DNA of 64,000 nt from contig NZ_JAMLJI010000001.1 in NCBI RefSeq assembly GCF_023712105.1, positions 186,001 through 250,000 of the forward strand. Reading direction: 5' to 3'. Positions 17,760-27,786 of this stretch are shown here, one piece after another (the first letter of the stretch is position 1; each line of letters starts with the position of its first letter). Source of the stretch: Larsenimonas suaedae. Its GTDB lineage: Bacteria > Pseudomonadota > Gammaproteobacteria > Pseudomonadales > Halomonadaceae. A program made the translations under genes and the position numbers. The notes under the pieces are model-generated. The model ran no database searches. It was not told the DNA's origin and saw only the letters and a program-made list of their open reading frames with translations.

Positions 17760-18977
17760 ATGTCCGATGTCAAGAAGGTCGTACTCGCCTATTCCGGCGG
17801 GTTGGATACTTCGGTAATTGTTCAGTGGTTGAAAGATACCTATGACTGCGAAGTAGTCACCTTTACGGCCGATCTGGGGCAGGGGGAGGAAGTTGAGCCT
17901 GCGCGTGCGAAAGCGGAAGCCTTGGGTGTCAATGAAATCTACATCGAGGACCTGCGTGAAACGTTTGTGCGCGATTATGTCTTCCCGATGTTTCGTGCCA
18001 ATACGGTCTACGAGGGTGAATACCTTTTAGGTACCTCGATTGCGCGGCCGCTGATTGCGCGTCGTCTTATCGAAATTGCCAATGAAACCGGGGCCGATGC
18101 CATCGCCCATGGGGCAACGGGCAAGGGAAATGACCAGGTCCGGTTCGAACTGGGCGCCTACGCACTGAAGCCTGGCGTGAAGGTCATCGCGCCGTGGCGC
18201 GAGTGGGATCTGAATTCCCGCGAGAAGCTGATGGCGTATTGCGAAGAGCGCAATATCCCGGTCGATTTTTCGACCAACAAGAAAAAATCGCCGTATTCCA
18301 TGGACGCCAACCTGCTTCACATTTCCTATGAGGGTGGCAACCTCGAGGATCCGTGGGAAGAAGCCGAAGAGGACATGTGGCGTTGGAGCGTAAGCCCGGA
18401 AGCTGCACCGGATCAGCCCACCTATATCGAGCTGACCTATGAGCGTGGCGACATCACCGCCATTGATGGCCAGCCGATGAAGGCGCATGAGGTGCTCTCG
18501 CATCTGAATAAGGTCGGCGGTGAGAACGGCATCGGTCGACTCGATATTGTCGAGAACCGTTACGTCGGCATGAAGTCGCGCGGGTGCTATGAAACACCGG
18601 GCGGCACCATCATGCTGCGTGCCCACCGGGCGATTGAGTCGATCACGCTCGACCGAGAAGCCGCGCATCTGAAAGACGAGTTGATGCCCAAGTACGCCAA
18701 GGTCATCTATAACGGCTACTGGTGGAGCCCTGAGCGTGAAATGCTTCAGGTTGCGATCGACAACACTCAGGACGTCGTCAATGGCGTTGTCCGGCTGAAG
18801 CTCTACAAGGGCAACGTGACTGTGGTTGGCCGCAAGTCCGACGACTCACTCTTCGATGCCTCTATCGCCACATTCGAAGATGACGCAGGTGCCTACGATC
18901 AGAAGGATGCAGAGGGCTTCATCAAGCTCAACGCGCTTCGACTTCGAATTGCAGCCACGAAGGGACGCGGCGAATAA
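17760..18977 (+). CDS. argG: Argininosuccinate synthase
   Basis: A 405-residue enzyme joining citrulline and aspartate with ATP in arginine synthesis. The ATP-binding motif AYSGGLDTS is at residues 10-18. [13 protein letters not shown] and [14 protein letters not shown] follow, as in the type-1 ArgG family. The start at 17760 has AAGGAG 7 bases upstream; an open frame extends 36 codons further but is not conserved-looking. The gene is monocistronic, with a TATAAT box before it and a terminator after it. Confidence 0.97.
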   Translation: MSDVKKVVLAYSGGLDTSVIVQWLKDTYDCEVVTFTADLGQGEEVEPARAKAEALGVNEIYIEDLRETFVRDYVFPMFRANTVYEGEYLLGTSIARPLIARRLIEIANETGADAIAHGATGKGNDQVRFELGAYALKPGVKVIAPWREWDLNSREKLMAYCEERNIPVDFSTNKKKSPYSMDANLLHISYEGGNLEDPWEEAEEDMWRWSVSPEAAPDQPTYIELTYERGDITAIDGQPMKAHEVLSHLNKVGGENGIGRLDIVENRYVGMKSRGCYETPGGTIMLRAHRAIESITLDREAAHLKDELMPKYAKVIYNGYWWSPEREMLQVAIDNTQDVVNGVVRLKLYKGNVTVVGRKSDDSLFDASIATFEDDAGAYDQKDAEGFIKLNALRLRIAATKGRGE

Positions 18978-18990
18978 GCGTTTTTCGACG

Positions 18991-19018
18991 AAAAAAGCCT
19001 CCCGAGGGAGGCTTTTTT
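18991..19018. terminator. Intrinsic terminator, bidirectional, argG/lexA
   Basis: AAAAAAGCCTCC and GGAGGCTTTTTT form a perfect 12-bp stem around CGAG, with T or A tracts on both sides. It separates the convergent argG and lexA. Confidence 0.93.
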
Positions 19019-19040
19019 ATGAGGTGATGCGCCGGTCTTG

Positions 19041-19670
19041 TTAGTGAAGCCCGGCGTTGTCACCGCCTCGAATGATGCCCACACCGATGCCTTCGATGGA
19101 GAACTCATGCGTGGTCGGATCGATTTCGATCGGCGCAAAGGCATCGTTTTCCGCCCGCAGATGAATCATGCCGTTGGTGCGCTGAAGCCGTTTGACCGTG
19201 ACTTCATCATCGATTCGGGCGACCACGATTTGACCATCGCGCACATCGCTAGTGCGATGCACCGCCAGCAGGTCGCCGTCCAGAATGCCGACATTTTTCA
19301 TCGAGAGCCCGCGCACGCGTAACAGGTAATCGGCGGTTGGTGTAAAGTAGTCAGCTGGCAGAGGGCAGTATCGGTCGATGTGGGCCTCGGCAAGAATGGG
19401 CGAGCCCGCTGCGACCTCACCGACAACAGGAAGGCCTTCCGGAGCAGGTTCGTCGAGTTGCGGAAGCCGAATTCCACGAGAGGTGCCGGGGATCATGTCG
19501 ATGGCGCCTTTTTTCTTGAGCGCTTTAAGGTGCTCCTCGGCGGCGTTTGCCGAACGAAACCCTAATGCCGCAGCGATTTCAGCGCGGGTGGGCGGGTAGC
19601 CATGATCTTGGAGCGTTCGACGGATAAAGTCGTAGACTTCTTGCTGTCGTGCTGTCAGTGGGCGTGTCAT
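19041..19670 (-). CDS. lexA: SOS repressor LexA
   Basis: A 209-residue repressor. The N-terminal winged helix ([20 protein letters not shown], then [15 protein letters not shown]) binds SOS boxes. The S24 domain has the Ala88-Gly89 cleavage bond (VAAGSP), the catalytic Ser123 (RVRGLSMKN) and Lys160 (VTVKRL). The common RGMSM is RGLSM here, leaving the serine intact. GGAG precedes the ATG. One perfect and one near-perfect SOS box lie just upstream, so it should repress itself. It is divergent from psrA; adjacency of lexA and psrA is also known in Pseudomonas. Confidence 0.97.
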   Translation of the reverse strand: MTRPLTARQQEVYDFIRRTLQDHGYPPTRAEIAAALGFRSANAAEEHLKALKKKGAIDMIPGTSRGIRLPQLDEPAPEGLPVVGEVAAGSPILAEAHIDRYCPLPADYFTPTADYLLRVRGLSMKNVGILDGDLLAVHRTSDVRDGQIVVARIDDEVTVKRLQRTNGMIHLRAENDAFAPIEIDPTTHEFSIEGIGVGIIRGGDNAGLH

Positions 19671-19682
19671 GACGACTCCGTG

Positions 19683-19698
19683 GTGATAGGGTGTACAG
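19683..19698 (-). promoter_or_regulatory. Second SOS-box-like site upstream of lexA
   Basis: On the minus strand this reads CTGTACACCCTATCAC, one base off the CTG-N10-CAG rule. It is one base away from the perfect box at 19700-19715, giving a tandem arrangement. Confidence 0.5.
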
Positions 19699-19699
19699 C

Positions 19700-19715
19700 C
19701 TGTGATTTTATCCAG
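19700..19715 (-). promoter_or_regulatory. LexA (SOS) box
   Basis: CTGTGATTTTATCCAG fits CTG-N10-CAG exactly on either strand. It is 29 bases upstream of the lexA start and 50 bases upstream of psrA, so LexA could affect both. Confidence 0.8.
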
Positions 19716-19765
19716 TTAATTGCCCGCTGCCAAGCCAGTCAAGGGATAAGAGAGACAAAGCATCT

Positions 19766-20377
19766 ATGGTCGAAGTCACTACTGCCGAGCGTATTCTCGA
19801 CGCCGCGGAGGCACTTTTTGTGGAGCACGGATTTGCCGAGACGTCCATGCGTGCGATTACCCAGCGTGCCGGCGTCAATCTGGCGGCAGTCAACTACCAT
19901 TTTGGCTCCAAGAGCGCCTTGATCCAGTCGGTGTTCAGTCGCCATTTCGATCCGTTTGCCGAACTTTTTCAAACAACGCTTGCTCAGTGGGCCGAGCGCA
20001 CCCCGACGCTTGAAGAGCTTGTCGATGCACTGATGCACTGTGCCTTGAATACGCCGTCAAGCCACGGTGATCTGCGTGTATTCATGAAGCTGATTGGACT
20101 TGCCTACACTCAGCAACAGGGCGATCTGCGAACGTATGTTCAAACGCATTACGCAGTATTGTTCGAGCAGTTCATGTCGTTGATGGCCAAGGCGACGCCC
20201 GAGCTCGATGGGCAGGAACGCTTCTGGCGTCTGCACTTTCTGCTGGGGTCGGTGGTATTTACGCTGTCGAGTCTGGATACGCTTCGTGGCATGACCGCCC
20301 CCAATGCGTCGCAGGCCTCTATCCGGGCATTGGCGCAAACGATTCGTCCCATGGCGATTGCCGCGCTTCGTGCTTGA
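19766..20377 (+). CDS. psrA: TetR-family regulator, PsrA-like
   Basis: A 203-residue TetR regulator. The helix-turn-helix, residues 24-48, contains AETSMRAITQRAGVNLAAVN followed by YHFGSKSALI. This closely resembles the Pseudomonas PsrA pattern (FAETSLRLITSKAGVNLAAVNYHFGSK as I recall it). The lexA-psrA-nagZ neighbourhood is also shared. In Pseudomonas PsrA senses long-chain fatty acids, controls beta-oxidation and stimulates rpoS; the ligand here is inferred. The start has GAGAGA about 10 bases upstream. Its stop is 26 bases before nagZ, so the two are likely co-transcribed. Confidence 0.88.
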   Translation: MVEVTTAERILDAAEALFVEHGFAETSMRAITQRAGVNLAAVNYHFGSKSALIQSVFSRHFDPFAELFQTTLAQWAERTPTLEELVDALMHCALNTPSSHGDLRVFMKLIGLAYTQQQGDLRTYVQTHYAVLFEQFMSLMAKATPELDGQERFWRLHFLLGSVVFTLSSLDTLRGMTAPNASQASIRALAQTIRPMAIAALRA

Positions 20378-20403
20378 GTCATTATCAAGAAGAGACTGTT
20401 TTT

Positions 20404-21444
20404 ATGACACACCCTGTCGCACCGATCATGCTGGACCTTGAAGGCCCCAGGCTTACCGATGATGAGCGTCGGTTGCTTGAGTCCAAAGCCGTCGCAGGCG
20501 TTATTCTTTTTTCCCGAAATATCGAACATGCCAGCCAGGTCAAGGCGCTTTGTCAGGATATCCGCTCGGTCAACGGGGCGCTTTTGATCGCGATCGATCA
20601 GGAAGGTGGGCGCGTCCAGCGTCTAATCAGCGGCGTGACGCGTCTGCCGCCGATGGGTGCCTTCGGTCAAATGGCCAAGGCGCAAGGGGCCGCAGTCGCC
20701 GCCGGCGCTGCGCGGGATGCCGGCTGGCTGCTCGGCATGGAAATGGCCGCAGTCGGCATCGACTTTTCCTTCGCGCCCGTGCTTGATCTGGATAGCGACC
20801 GTTGCCCGGCCATCGGTAATCGTGCGTTTTCAGATGAGGCTGATACGGTGGTCGCCTTGGCTGGCGCCTTTATCGAGGGCCTGGGGGAGGCCGGCATGGT
20901 TGCCTGCGGTAAACACTATCCGGGGCATGGCCACGTAAATACGGACTCCCACGAGACGCTGCCGGTCGATGAGCGGCCCTTCAAGGAGATCGAGGCCAAC
21001 GATCTGGTGCCGTTCAAGCAGCTGGCGCCCAAGCTTGCCGCCATCATGCCGGCCCATGTGAGCTACCCAAGCTTCGATGCTCGGCCGGCCGGGTTTTCGC
21101 CGTCCTGGCTAGGGCTCTTGCGTGAGAGTCTCGGTTTCAAGGGCGTGATTGTCTCCGATGATCTCTCGATGAAAGGGGCCCACGGCGCCGGCACGCCGCT
21201 TGAGCGCGCGCATCAGGCGCTGGCCGCTGGCTGTGACTTGCCGCTGATCTGCAATGATCGTGCAGGCGCGCGTTCGATCGTCGAGGCGTTCGAGTCACAG
21301 TTGACCGAGCCCTCCAAGAAGCTGAGTCGGCTACGCTTCGCGCGTGCCCGGCCCGAGTTGGATGCGCTAGAGGCGTTGTGTCGTTGGCGCAAGACGCACG
21401 CCAGACTCGAAGCCATGGCGACGTCGGATACGCCCGTATCCTGA
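20404..21444 (+). CDS. nagZ: Beta-N-acetylhexosaminidase
   Basis: A 346-residue glycoside hydrolase family 3 enzyme of peptidoglycan recycling; it removes GlcNAc from anhydro-muropeptides in the cytoplasm. Motifs are AIDQEGGRVQRL, CGKHYPGHGHVNTDSHETLP (general acid/base His) and VIVSDDLSMKGA with the nucleophilic Asp. Length matches gammaproteobacterial NagZ. The ATG at 20404 follows AAGAAGAGA; a TTG ten codons earlier overlaps the psrA stop but is less likely. It is part of the psrA-nagZ-mscS-hpt-mtnP run. Confidence 0.95.
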   Translation: MTHPVAPIMLDLEGPRLTDDERRLLESKAVAGVILFSRNIEHASQVKALCQDIRSVNGALLIAIDQEGGRVQRLISGVTRLPPMGAFGQMAKAQGAAVAAGAARDAGWLLGMEMAAVGIDFSFAPVLDLDSDRCPAIGNRAFSDEADTVVALAGAFIEGLGEAGMVACGKHYPGHGHVNTDSHETLPVDERPFKEIEANDLVPFKQLAPKLAAIMPAHVSYPSFDARPAGFSPSWLGLLRESLGFKGVIVSDDLSMKGAHGAGTPLERAHQALAAGCDLPLICNDRAGARSIVEAFESQLTEPSKKLSRLRFARARPELDALEALCRWRKTHARLEAMATSDTPVS

Positions 21445-21466
21445 ATTCCTAACTTCGGAGGTTGCC

Positions 21467-22879
21467 ATGGATGGCTTCTTCGCTTTTTTCGACCAGCTCC
21501 GCGACGCCGTCGATGTGCTGGGTATTCCTGCCTGGCTCGAGATGCCGCTGATCGCACTTGGCGTGGCCATTGCGGTCGACCTGCTGTTCTATTTCGTGTT
21601 GAAACCGGTAGAGCGACGCCTTCAGAAGACGTCGAACCGATGGGATGATGTACTGGTCGCGTCGTTTCGAGCGCCGTTCAGGGTCTGGATCTGGATGATG
21701 GCCCTGGCCACCGTCGTTCTGTTCATCGGTGCGCACTTTGAGGCGCCCTGGGTAAGCCAGTACATGCCCACGGTCATCGAGCTGCTGTCGCTGATGCTCT
21801 TCGGGTGGCTTGGGTGGCGGTTCATTTCTCGCATTGAACCGCGAATGGTCAATCCGCCCGCCAACAGCAACGTCAAGCCCCTTGAAAAAACCACCATGGA
21901 CGCTCTGACCAAGGTGTTCGGTGCCGTACTGGTTACTGTGGTCGGACTATGGGGGCTCAAGATTCTTGGCGTATCGCTTTCGGGTGTGCTCGCCTTCGGG
22001 GGATTTGGCGGTCTGATGGCCGGGTTCGCGGCCAGAGATCTTTTGGCGAATTTTTTCGGCGGGATGGTGGTGCACGTCGATCGGCCGTTCAAGGTCGGAG
22101 ACTGGGTGCGCTCGCCCGATCGTGAAATCGAAGGTGTCGTTGAAGACATCGGCTGGCGCCTGACTCGTATTCGCACCTTTCCGGGGCCGCCCCTGTACGT
22201 GCCAAACGCGATTTTCAGTCGCATTGTGGTCGAAAACCCGAGTCGTATGATCAGTCGGCGTATCTGGGAAACGATTCGGGTTCGCTATGAAGATGTGCAG
22301 CACATTGATCCGATCGTTGACGCCATTCGTCAGATGCTTCAGGACATGGACGATATCGATCACGATGAATCGATCACGGTCTGTTTCAATGGGATCAGTG
22401 ATTACTCGCTCGACATCATGGTGTACGCCTTCACTGAAGAGATCGACTGGCAGCGGTTCCACGACATCAAGCACCGTGTGCTTCTCGGTGTGCGCGATAT
22501 TGTCTATGACCAGGGCGCGGAGCTTGCGCTGCCGTTGTCCAAGCTTCATATGGCGACGCCGGTCGCGGTCGAGCGTTCACAAGGGTATGATGCGCCCGAT
22601 TCGTCCGACGACGAGCCGGATGACGAGCAGAACGACCCAGACGACGCGCAGGCCGGAACCGCCGACGAGGATGATGCCGAGACGTCCAGACGCCAGGGGT
22701 CATCTGAGTCGAATTCCGGTCGTACCAGCTCGGCCAACCGCTCGAAGGCCAATCGGTCGGGCGCGACCCGGTCAGGCCAGACCCGGTCGAACACGCGTCG
22801 GTCAACGCGCGGGCCCCGTCAAGGGCCAAGCGATGACGACGCCTCCTCAAATTCAACCCAAGATGCCGAAGATGCCTGA
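21467..22879 (+). CDS. MscS-family mechanosensitive channel with long low-complexity tail
   Basis: A 470-residue inner-membrane channel. About four or five hydrophobic helices span residues 20-185, ending in the MscS pore helix region ([28 protein letters not shown]), with the following beta domain ([14 protein letters not shown]). It should release solutes on hypo-osmotic shock, useful for a salt-loving cell. From residue 375 the sequence becomes an acidic stretch ([16 protein letters not shown]) and then a Ser/Arg/Thr-rich basic repeat-like tail ([19 protein letters not shown]). The tail is probably disordered and unusual for MscS. GGAGG precedes the ATG. Its stop overlaps the likely hpt start. 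Confidence 0.9.
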   Translation: MDGFFAFFDQLRDAVDVLGIPAWLEMPLIALGVAIAVDLLFYFVLKPVERRLQKTSNRWDDVLVASFRAPFRVWIWMMALATVVLFIGAHFEAPWVSQYMPTVIELLSLMLFGWLGWRFISRIEPRMVNPPANSNVKPLEKTTMDALTKVFGAVLVTVVGLWGLKILGVSLSGVLAFGGFGGLMAGFAARDLLANFFGGMVVHVDRPFKVGDWVRSPDREIEGVVEDIGWRLTRIRTFPGPPLYVPNAIFSRIVVENPSRMISRRIWETIRVRYEDVQHIDPIVDAIRQMLQDMDDIDHDESITVCFNGISDYSLDIMVYAFTEEIDWQRFHDIKHRVLLGVRDIVYDQGAELALPLSKLHMATPVAVERSQGYDAPDSSDDEPDDEQNDPDDAQAGTADEDDAETSRRQGSSESNSGRTSSANRSKANRSGATRSGQTRSNTRRSTRGPRQGPSDDDASSNSTQDAEDA

Positions 22880-23456
22880 TTCCCCTTTGTCTACCGATCA
22901 TCAACGTCATTACCACGACATGCGCGCCATGATGGACGAGGCCGACTGCCTGATTTCACAATCGGAGCTCGAGGCGGCGCTCGATGCCATGGCCGCGGCG
23001 CTCGAAGAACAGCTCGGCGACAAACTGCCGGTATTTTACTGTGTCATGAATGGCGGGCTGATCACGACCGGGCACCTGTTGACCCGTCTCGGATTTCCCC
23101 TGGAAGTCGACTACCTGCACGCCACTCGCTATCGTGGCGACACCCGTGGCGGGGAGCTTTTCTGGCGCGTTTCGCCGGAGATTCCAATGGCTGGGCGTCA
23201 TGTCGTGATCGTCGATGACATTCTTGATGAAGGCACCACGCTTGCCGCCATTCTCGACTATTGCCGTACTGCCGGCGCGGAGAGCGTCTCGAGCGCGGTG
23301 CTCGTGGACAAGCGCCATGACCGCAAGGCCGTTCCTGGCCTTCGGGCCGATTTCTGCGGCCTCGATGTGGAGGACCGTTACGTGTTCGGCTTCGGCATGG
23401 ATTACAAAGGCTATTGGCGCAATGCGCCGGGCATTTTTGCGCCCAAGGGGCTGTAA
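22872..23456 (+). CDS. hpt: Hypoxanthine-guanine phosphoribosyltransferase
   Basis: A 194-residue type I phosphoribosyltransferase that salvages hypoxanthine or guanine with PRPP. The PRPP-binding motif is [14 protein letters not shown], and [16 protein letters not shown] and [13 protein letters not shown] match the Pseudomonas enzyme. The start is uncertain. ATG at 22872 overlaps the upstream stop (ATGCCTGA) and gives a family-length N terminus; ATGs at 22863 and 22833 are also in frame, the last with AAGG upstream. It lies between mscS and mtnP, so this small operon joins two nucleoside-salvage enzymes. Confidence 0.9.
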   Translation: MPDSPLSTDHQRHYHDMRAMMDEADCLISQSELEAALDAMAAALEEQLGDKLPVFYCVMNGGLITTGHLLTRLGFPLEVDYLHATRYRGDTRGGELFWRVSPEIPMAGRHVVIVDDILDEGTTLAAILDYCRTAGAESVSSAVLVDKRHDRKAVPGLRADFCGLDVEDRYVFGFGMDYKGYWRNAPGIFAPKGL

Positions 23457-23486
23457 CCCCGCTCGATACCATCAAGGAGAAGCGAC

Positions 23487-24224
23487 ATGCTTGCGATCGT
23501 GGGTGGAACCGGCATGACTGAAATGCCGGGGCTTGAAGTGGTCAAGAATTTCGCGAGCGAAACCCCGCTCGGAGCCGCTTCGGCAGGCGTGGTTCAAGGG
23601 CGGATCAATGAGCAGGATGTGCTGTTCATCGCCCGTCATGGTCATCCGCACAAGGTGCCGCCGCACAAGATCAACTACCGGGCCAACCTCTGGGCGTTGA
23701 AGCAGGCCGGTGCGACCCGTGTTGTTGGCGTCAACGCCGTTGGGGGCATCGATCCCGCCCTGGCGCCGGGCGATCTGGTCCTGCCGGATCAATTGATCGA
23801 TTACACCCACGGGCGCGAAGCCACGTTTTTCGATGGCCGCTTCAAGCCGTTGAAACACATCGATTTCTCGTGGCCCTACAATGGAGCACTTCGGGCCGCG
23901 CTAAGTCAGGCGGGGCGTCATTGTGGCCAGGCGGTTATCGAGGAAGGCGTTTACGGCGTCACTCAGGGGCCCCGGCTTGAGACTGCGGCTGAAATTGCGC
24001 GCATGGCAAGTGATGGTTGCACGCTGGTCGGAATGACAGGCATGCCGGAGGCGGCGTTGGCACGGGAGCTCGAGCTTCCGTATGCATCGCTGTCGCTGGT
24101 GGTCAACCCGGCAGCCGGGGTGTGTGAGGATGAAATCACGATGGAAGAAATCGCCGAGGCACTCGAGGGCGGTATGGAGCGTGCGCGCCGGCTTCTGGAG
24201 ACCCTCATCAGCACCCGCTGCTGA
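23487..24224 (+). CDS. mtnP: S-methyl-5'-thioinosine/thioadenosine phosphorylase
   Basis: A 245-residue family 2 purine nucleoside phosphorylase. ARHGHPHKVPPHKINYRAN, GVYGVTQGPRLETAAEI and MTGMPEAALARELELPY are the conserved phosphate-, ribose- and base-binding segments. The Pseudomonas protein in the same position (next to nagZ) uses methylthioinosine, so that substrate is likely, but methylthioadenosine cannot be excluded by eye. AAGGAG precedes the ATG. A terminator follows the stop. Confidence 0.88.
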   Translation: MLAIVGGTGMTEMPGLEVVKNFASETPLGAASAGVVQGRINEQDVLFIARHGHPHKVPPHKINYRANLWALKQAGATRVVGVNAVGGIDPALAPGDLVLPDQLIDYTHGREATFFDGRFKPLKHIDFSWPYNGALRAALSQAGRHCGQAVIEEGVYGVTQGPRLETAAEIARMASDGCTLVGMTGMPEAALARELELPYASLSLVVNPAAGVCEDEITMEEIAEALEGGMERARRLLETLISTRC

Positions 24225-24247
24225 TGAATCTCAAGCAACGCGTTTAA

Positions 24248-24277
24248 AAAACGGCCCGGTTTCAACCGGGCCGTTTT
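24248..24277. terminator. Intrinsic terminator, bidirectional, mtnP/mfd
   Basis: AAAACGGCCCGGT and ACCGGGCCGTTTT form a perfect 13-bp stem around TTCA. It lies between the convergent mtnP and mfd. Confidence 0.92.
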
Positions 24278-24318
24278 GCGTTGAACGCTTCACGCGTGGC
24301 GTAAACCGGCTATGAGCG

Positions 24319-27300
24319 TCATGCGGTTTCGGCTGTTTTCTGGTTGAGATGGCCAAGCAGGCTTTCCACGGCCTTGAACCGCGCCTCGGCGGTGGCAAGA
24401 TCCTGTTCGAAGCGAAGAAGACTTGCGCCATCGAACTTGTAGATCAGCGGATTGCTTTGAATGAGGTTGACCAGTGTCATCGGGTCGACCGCGGTGTGCT
24501 CGCTGAACTGAACGCGTCCGCCCTTGTCGCCGGCATCGATCTTGACGATGCCGAGACGGTCGGCGCGCTGTCTGAGCTGAGCCTGGCGGAAGAGGTTCTT
24601 GACCGGCTCCGGCAGCAGGCCGAACCGGTCGACAAGCTCGACCTGCAATTCCTTGAGCTCACCCTCGTTGGCGGCGTTGCTGATGCGCTTGTACATGATC
24701 AATCGCTGGGAAACGTCGCGAATGTAGTCCTGAGGCAAGAGCGCCTGAACGTTCAGGTTGATGTCGACGCCCTCGTTGAGAGGCGCCTCGATGTTCGGTG
24801 TCTTGCCGGCCTTGATCGCCTTGACCGCGCTGTCGAGCATGTCCATGTAGAGGGTATAGCCGATCGTCTCGATCTGACCGCTTTGCTCGTCTCCCAGCAG
24901 TTCACCCGCCCCGCGAATCTCGAGGTCATGGCTTGCAAGAGTGAAGCCTGCTCCCAGGTCTTCGGCCTGCGCGATGGCGTCGAGGCGCTTTTTGGCGTCA
25001 CTGGTCATCTGCCGAGGCGGCGGCGTCAACAGGTAGGCATAGGCCTGGTGGTGTGAGCGCCCGACCCGTCCGCGAAGCTGGTGAAGCTGGGCGAGGCCGA
25101 ACTTGTCGGCGCGCTCGATGATGATGGTGTTTGCCGAGGGCACATCGATGCCGGTTTCGATGATCGTCGAGCACACTAAAATGTTGGCGCGCTTGTGGTA
25201 AAAATCCGACATCACGCGCTCGAGCTGCCGTTCGGCCATTTGTCCGTGGGCAATGCCGATTCTGGCCTCGGGGATCAATTCCTGAAGCGTCTCACCGGTA
25301 GCGTCGATGGTCTTGACGTCGTTATGCAGGTAATAGACCTGCCCCCCCCGCAAGAGCTCACGCAGGATCGCCTCCTTGAGCACGCCTTCGTTGCGCTGCT
25401 GGACGAAGGTCTTGACCGACAGTCGCTTGGCCGGAGGCGTTGCAATGATCGACAGATCGCGCATGCCGCTCATGGCCATCGACAGCGTTCTTGGAATCGG
25501 TGTGGCCGTGAGGGTCAGAATGTCGACCTCGGCGCGAAGCTGCTTCAAGCGCTCTTTCTGACTGACCCCAAAGCGGTGCTCTTCATCGACGATCACAAGC
25601 CCCAGGTTATCGAACGAGAGCTCCTTGCTGAGCAGGCGGTGCGTGCCGATGACGATGTCGGCCTGGCCATTGGCGATGCGCTCGAACGCCGCCTTCTGCG
25701 CCTTGCCGGCGTTGAAGCGCGAGATGAGCTCGATCTGGATGGCGGTGTCGGCGAAGCGGTTGATGAACGTGTCGAAGTGCTGCTGAGCCAGCAGCGTGGT
25801 CGGCACCAGCACTGCGACCTGGCGGCCCGAATGCACGGCCAGAAACGCCGCGCGCATGGCGACTTCGGTTTTGCCAAACCCCACATCGCCACAGACAACG
25901 CGGTCCATTGGCTGCTTGGCAGTCATGTCATTGATCACCGCCTCGATGGCGTTGCGTTGATCCGGTGTTTCCTCGAAGGCGAAGTTGGCAGAAAAGCGGG
26001 CGTAGTCGTCATCCGGGGCGGGGCAGGCAAAGCCTTCACGCGCTTCGCGGCGCGCGTAGACGTCCAGTAGCTCCGCGGCCGTGTCGCGAATTTTCTCTGC
26101 GGCCTTCTTGCGGGCTTTCGTCCACTGCTCTGAGCCCAGCTTGTGAAGCGGGGCGTGCTCGTCGCTTGCACCGGCGTAGCGGGAGATCAGATGCAGATGA
26201 TCCACCGGCACGTAGAGTCGCGCGTCATCGGCAAACTTGAGCGTCAGAAACTCCGCCTGCTGGCCGCCGGTCGAGAGGGTTTCAAGGCCCAGATAGCGGC
26301 CGACGCCGTGCTGTTGATGCACGACCGGCGCGCCTTCCTTGAGCTCCGAGAGATGGCGCACGGCCATTTCGCTGTCGTCGGTTGCCTTTTCCCGGCGTCG
26401 ACTTTGTCGAACGATATCGCCGTACAGCTCGGTTTCGGTCAACACCAGCATGCCGGGAGGCGTGCCGACCCAGAGGCCAGCCTCGACGGCGCCGTGGGTC
26501 ATCGCGACCGTGTGGGTGCTGTCGAGAAACGCCTGCCAGTGATCGAGGTCAGGTACATCCAGACCCAGCGGGGCGAGCGTGTCCTGCAGCACTTCCTGCC
26601 GACCACGAGACTCGGCGACCAGCAATAGCCGCTGCCCCGGGTGGTCGGCCAGCACCTGTTCGATTCGGCTTAGTGGCTTGGTGCTTCGCCCATCGATGGC
26701 GACGTCTGGAAGCGCGTGGGTTTCGAACAAGTGCGCGTGAGTGTGATCGGCCTCGACCCATTGAACTCGGGGGCGCGTGTTGAACTGGCCAAACAGTTCG
26801 GCGACGGGCACGAATGCCGTGGCCGGGGGCAGAAGCGGGCGCGTTGAGTCCACGCCGAGGTTGTCAAAGCGCGCTTCGATCGAGCGCCAGTGCGTTTCGG
26901 CCGCCTCGAAGGTGTGCTGATAAAGGGCGATCGAGGCGCCCTCTGGAAGATGATCAAGCAGCGTCGAGGTCGTTTCGAAAAATAGCGGCAGGTACTGCTC
27001 GAGCCCCGGTGCGGCGATGCCCTTCAAGGCATCGACGTAGACCGGGCACTGGCGCGGGTCGACATCGAACCGGGTTTCAAAGCCTTCCCGGAATCGAGCG
27101 ATGCCTTCCTCGGTCAGCGGGTATTCATGAGCCGGTAACAGCGAGAGCCGCTCTATCTTGTCGATTGTGCGCTGGGTATCCGGGTCGAACGTGCGCAGAC
27201 TGTCCACGTCGTCGTCGAACAAGTCGATGCGAACCGGATGATCGCCGCCGACCGGGTAGAGGTCGATCAAGGCACCGCGAAAGGCATACTCACCCGGCTC

Positions 27301-27786
27301 GAACACGGTTTCGACCGCGCGGTATCCGGCGCGGTGCAGGCTTTGTCTGAAGCGCTCGCGCTCGAGCCGATCACCGGTTGCAAGCGTCATGGCCTGGATG
27401 GCGACGAAGTCCACCGGGGGCAGGCGCTGCATCAGGGTGTTGATGGCAACGATCACGATGCCATTGAAGCCGCGCTGCACCCGATTGAGCAGCTTAAGGC
27501 GCGCCGACACTATGTCCTGGTGCGGTGAGAAGCTGTCATAAGGCAGCGTTTCCCAATCGGGAAAGAGGGCGGTTTCAAGGTCGGCGCCATAAAAGCCAAG
27601 GTCGCTTTCAAGGCGTTGGGCGCTGGCGGTATCGGGGGTGATGACCACGATCGGATCACGGGTCTCTCGTGACCACTGAGTGAGTGCCAGAGCGTAGGCG
27701 CTGCCATGCTGGGGGCCCCAATAGCAGGTCTGTTTGCTGCCACTGGGAAGCGGGGGAGAAAACGGGCTATACATGCGGGTTGTCAC
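24319..27786 (-). CDS. mfd: Transcription-repair coupling factor Mfd
   Basis: An 1155-residue translocase that pushes stalled RNA polymerase off damaged DNA and recruits UvrA. In order: a UvrB-like N-terminal module (FPDWETLPYDSFSPHQDIVSAR), the RNA polymerase interaction domain around residues 480-560 (GAPVVHQQHGVGRYLGLE), a superfamily 2 helicase with Walker A GDVGFGKTEVAMRAAF and DEEH box (IVDEEHRFGV), and the C-terminal autoinhibitory domain. Length is normal. The start may be the GTG at 27786 or the ATG at 27774; neither has a strong ribosome-binding site. It is convergent with mtnP and divergent from gap. Confidence 0.97.
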   Translation of the reverse strand: MTTRMYSPFSPPLPSGSKQTCYWGPQHGSAYALALTQWSRETRDPIVVITPDTASAQRLESDLGFYGADLETALFPDWETLPYDSFSPHQDIVSARLKLLNRVQRGFNGIVIVAINTLMQRLPPVDFVAIQAMTLATGDRLERERFRQSLHRAGYRAVETVFEPGEYAFRGALIDLYPVGGDHPVRIDLFDDDVDSLRTFDPDTQRTIDKIERLSLLPAHEYPLTEEGIARFREGFETRFDVDPRQCPVYVDALKGIAAPGLEQYLPLFFETTSTLLDHLPEGASIALYQHTFEAAETHWRSIEARFDNLGVDSTRPLLPPATAFVPVAELFGQFNTRPRVQWVEADHTHAHLFETHALPDVAIDGRSTKPLSRIEQVLADHPGQRLLLVAESRGRQEVLQDTLAPLGLDVPDLDHWQAFLDSTHTVAMTHGAVEAGLWVGTPPGMLVLTETELYGDIVRQSRRREKATDDSEMAVRHLSELKEGAPVVHQQHGVGRYLGLETLSTGGQQAEFLTLKFADDARLYVPVDHLHLISRYAGASDEHAPLHKLGSEQWTKARKKAAEKIRDTAAELLDVYARREAREGFACPAPDDDYARFSANFAFEETPDQRNAIEAVINDMTAKQPMDRVVCGDVGFGKTEVAMRAAFLAVHSGRQVAVLVPTTLLAQQHFDTFINRFADTAIQIELISRFNAGKAQKAAFERIANGQADIVIGTHRLLSKELSFDNLGLVIVDEEHRFGVSQKERLKQLRAEVDILTLTATPIPRTLSMAMSGMRDLSIIATPPAKRLSVKTFVQQRNEGVLKEAILRELLRGGQVYYLHNDVKTIDATGETLQELIPEARIGIAHGQMAERQLERVMSDFYHKRANILVCSTIIETGIDVPSANTIIIERADKFGLAQLHQLRGRVGRSHHQAYAYLLTPPPRQMTSDAKKRLDAIAQAEDLGAGFTLASHDLEIRGAGELLGDEQSGQIETIGYTLYMDMLDSAVKAIKAGKTPNIEAPLNEGVDINLNVQALLPQDYIRDVSQRLIMYKRISNAANEGELKELQVELVDRFGLLPEPVKNLFRQAQLRQRADRLGIVKIDAGDKGGRVQFSEHTAVDPMTLVNLIQSNPLIYKFDGASLLRFEQDLATAEARFKAVESLLGHLNQKTAETA

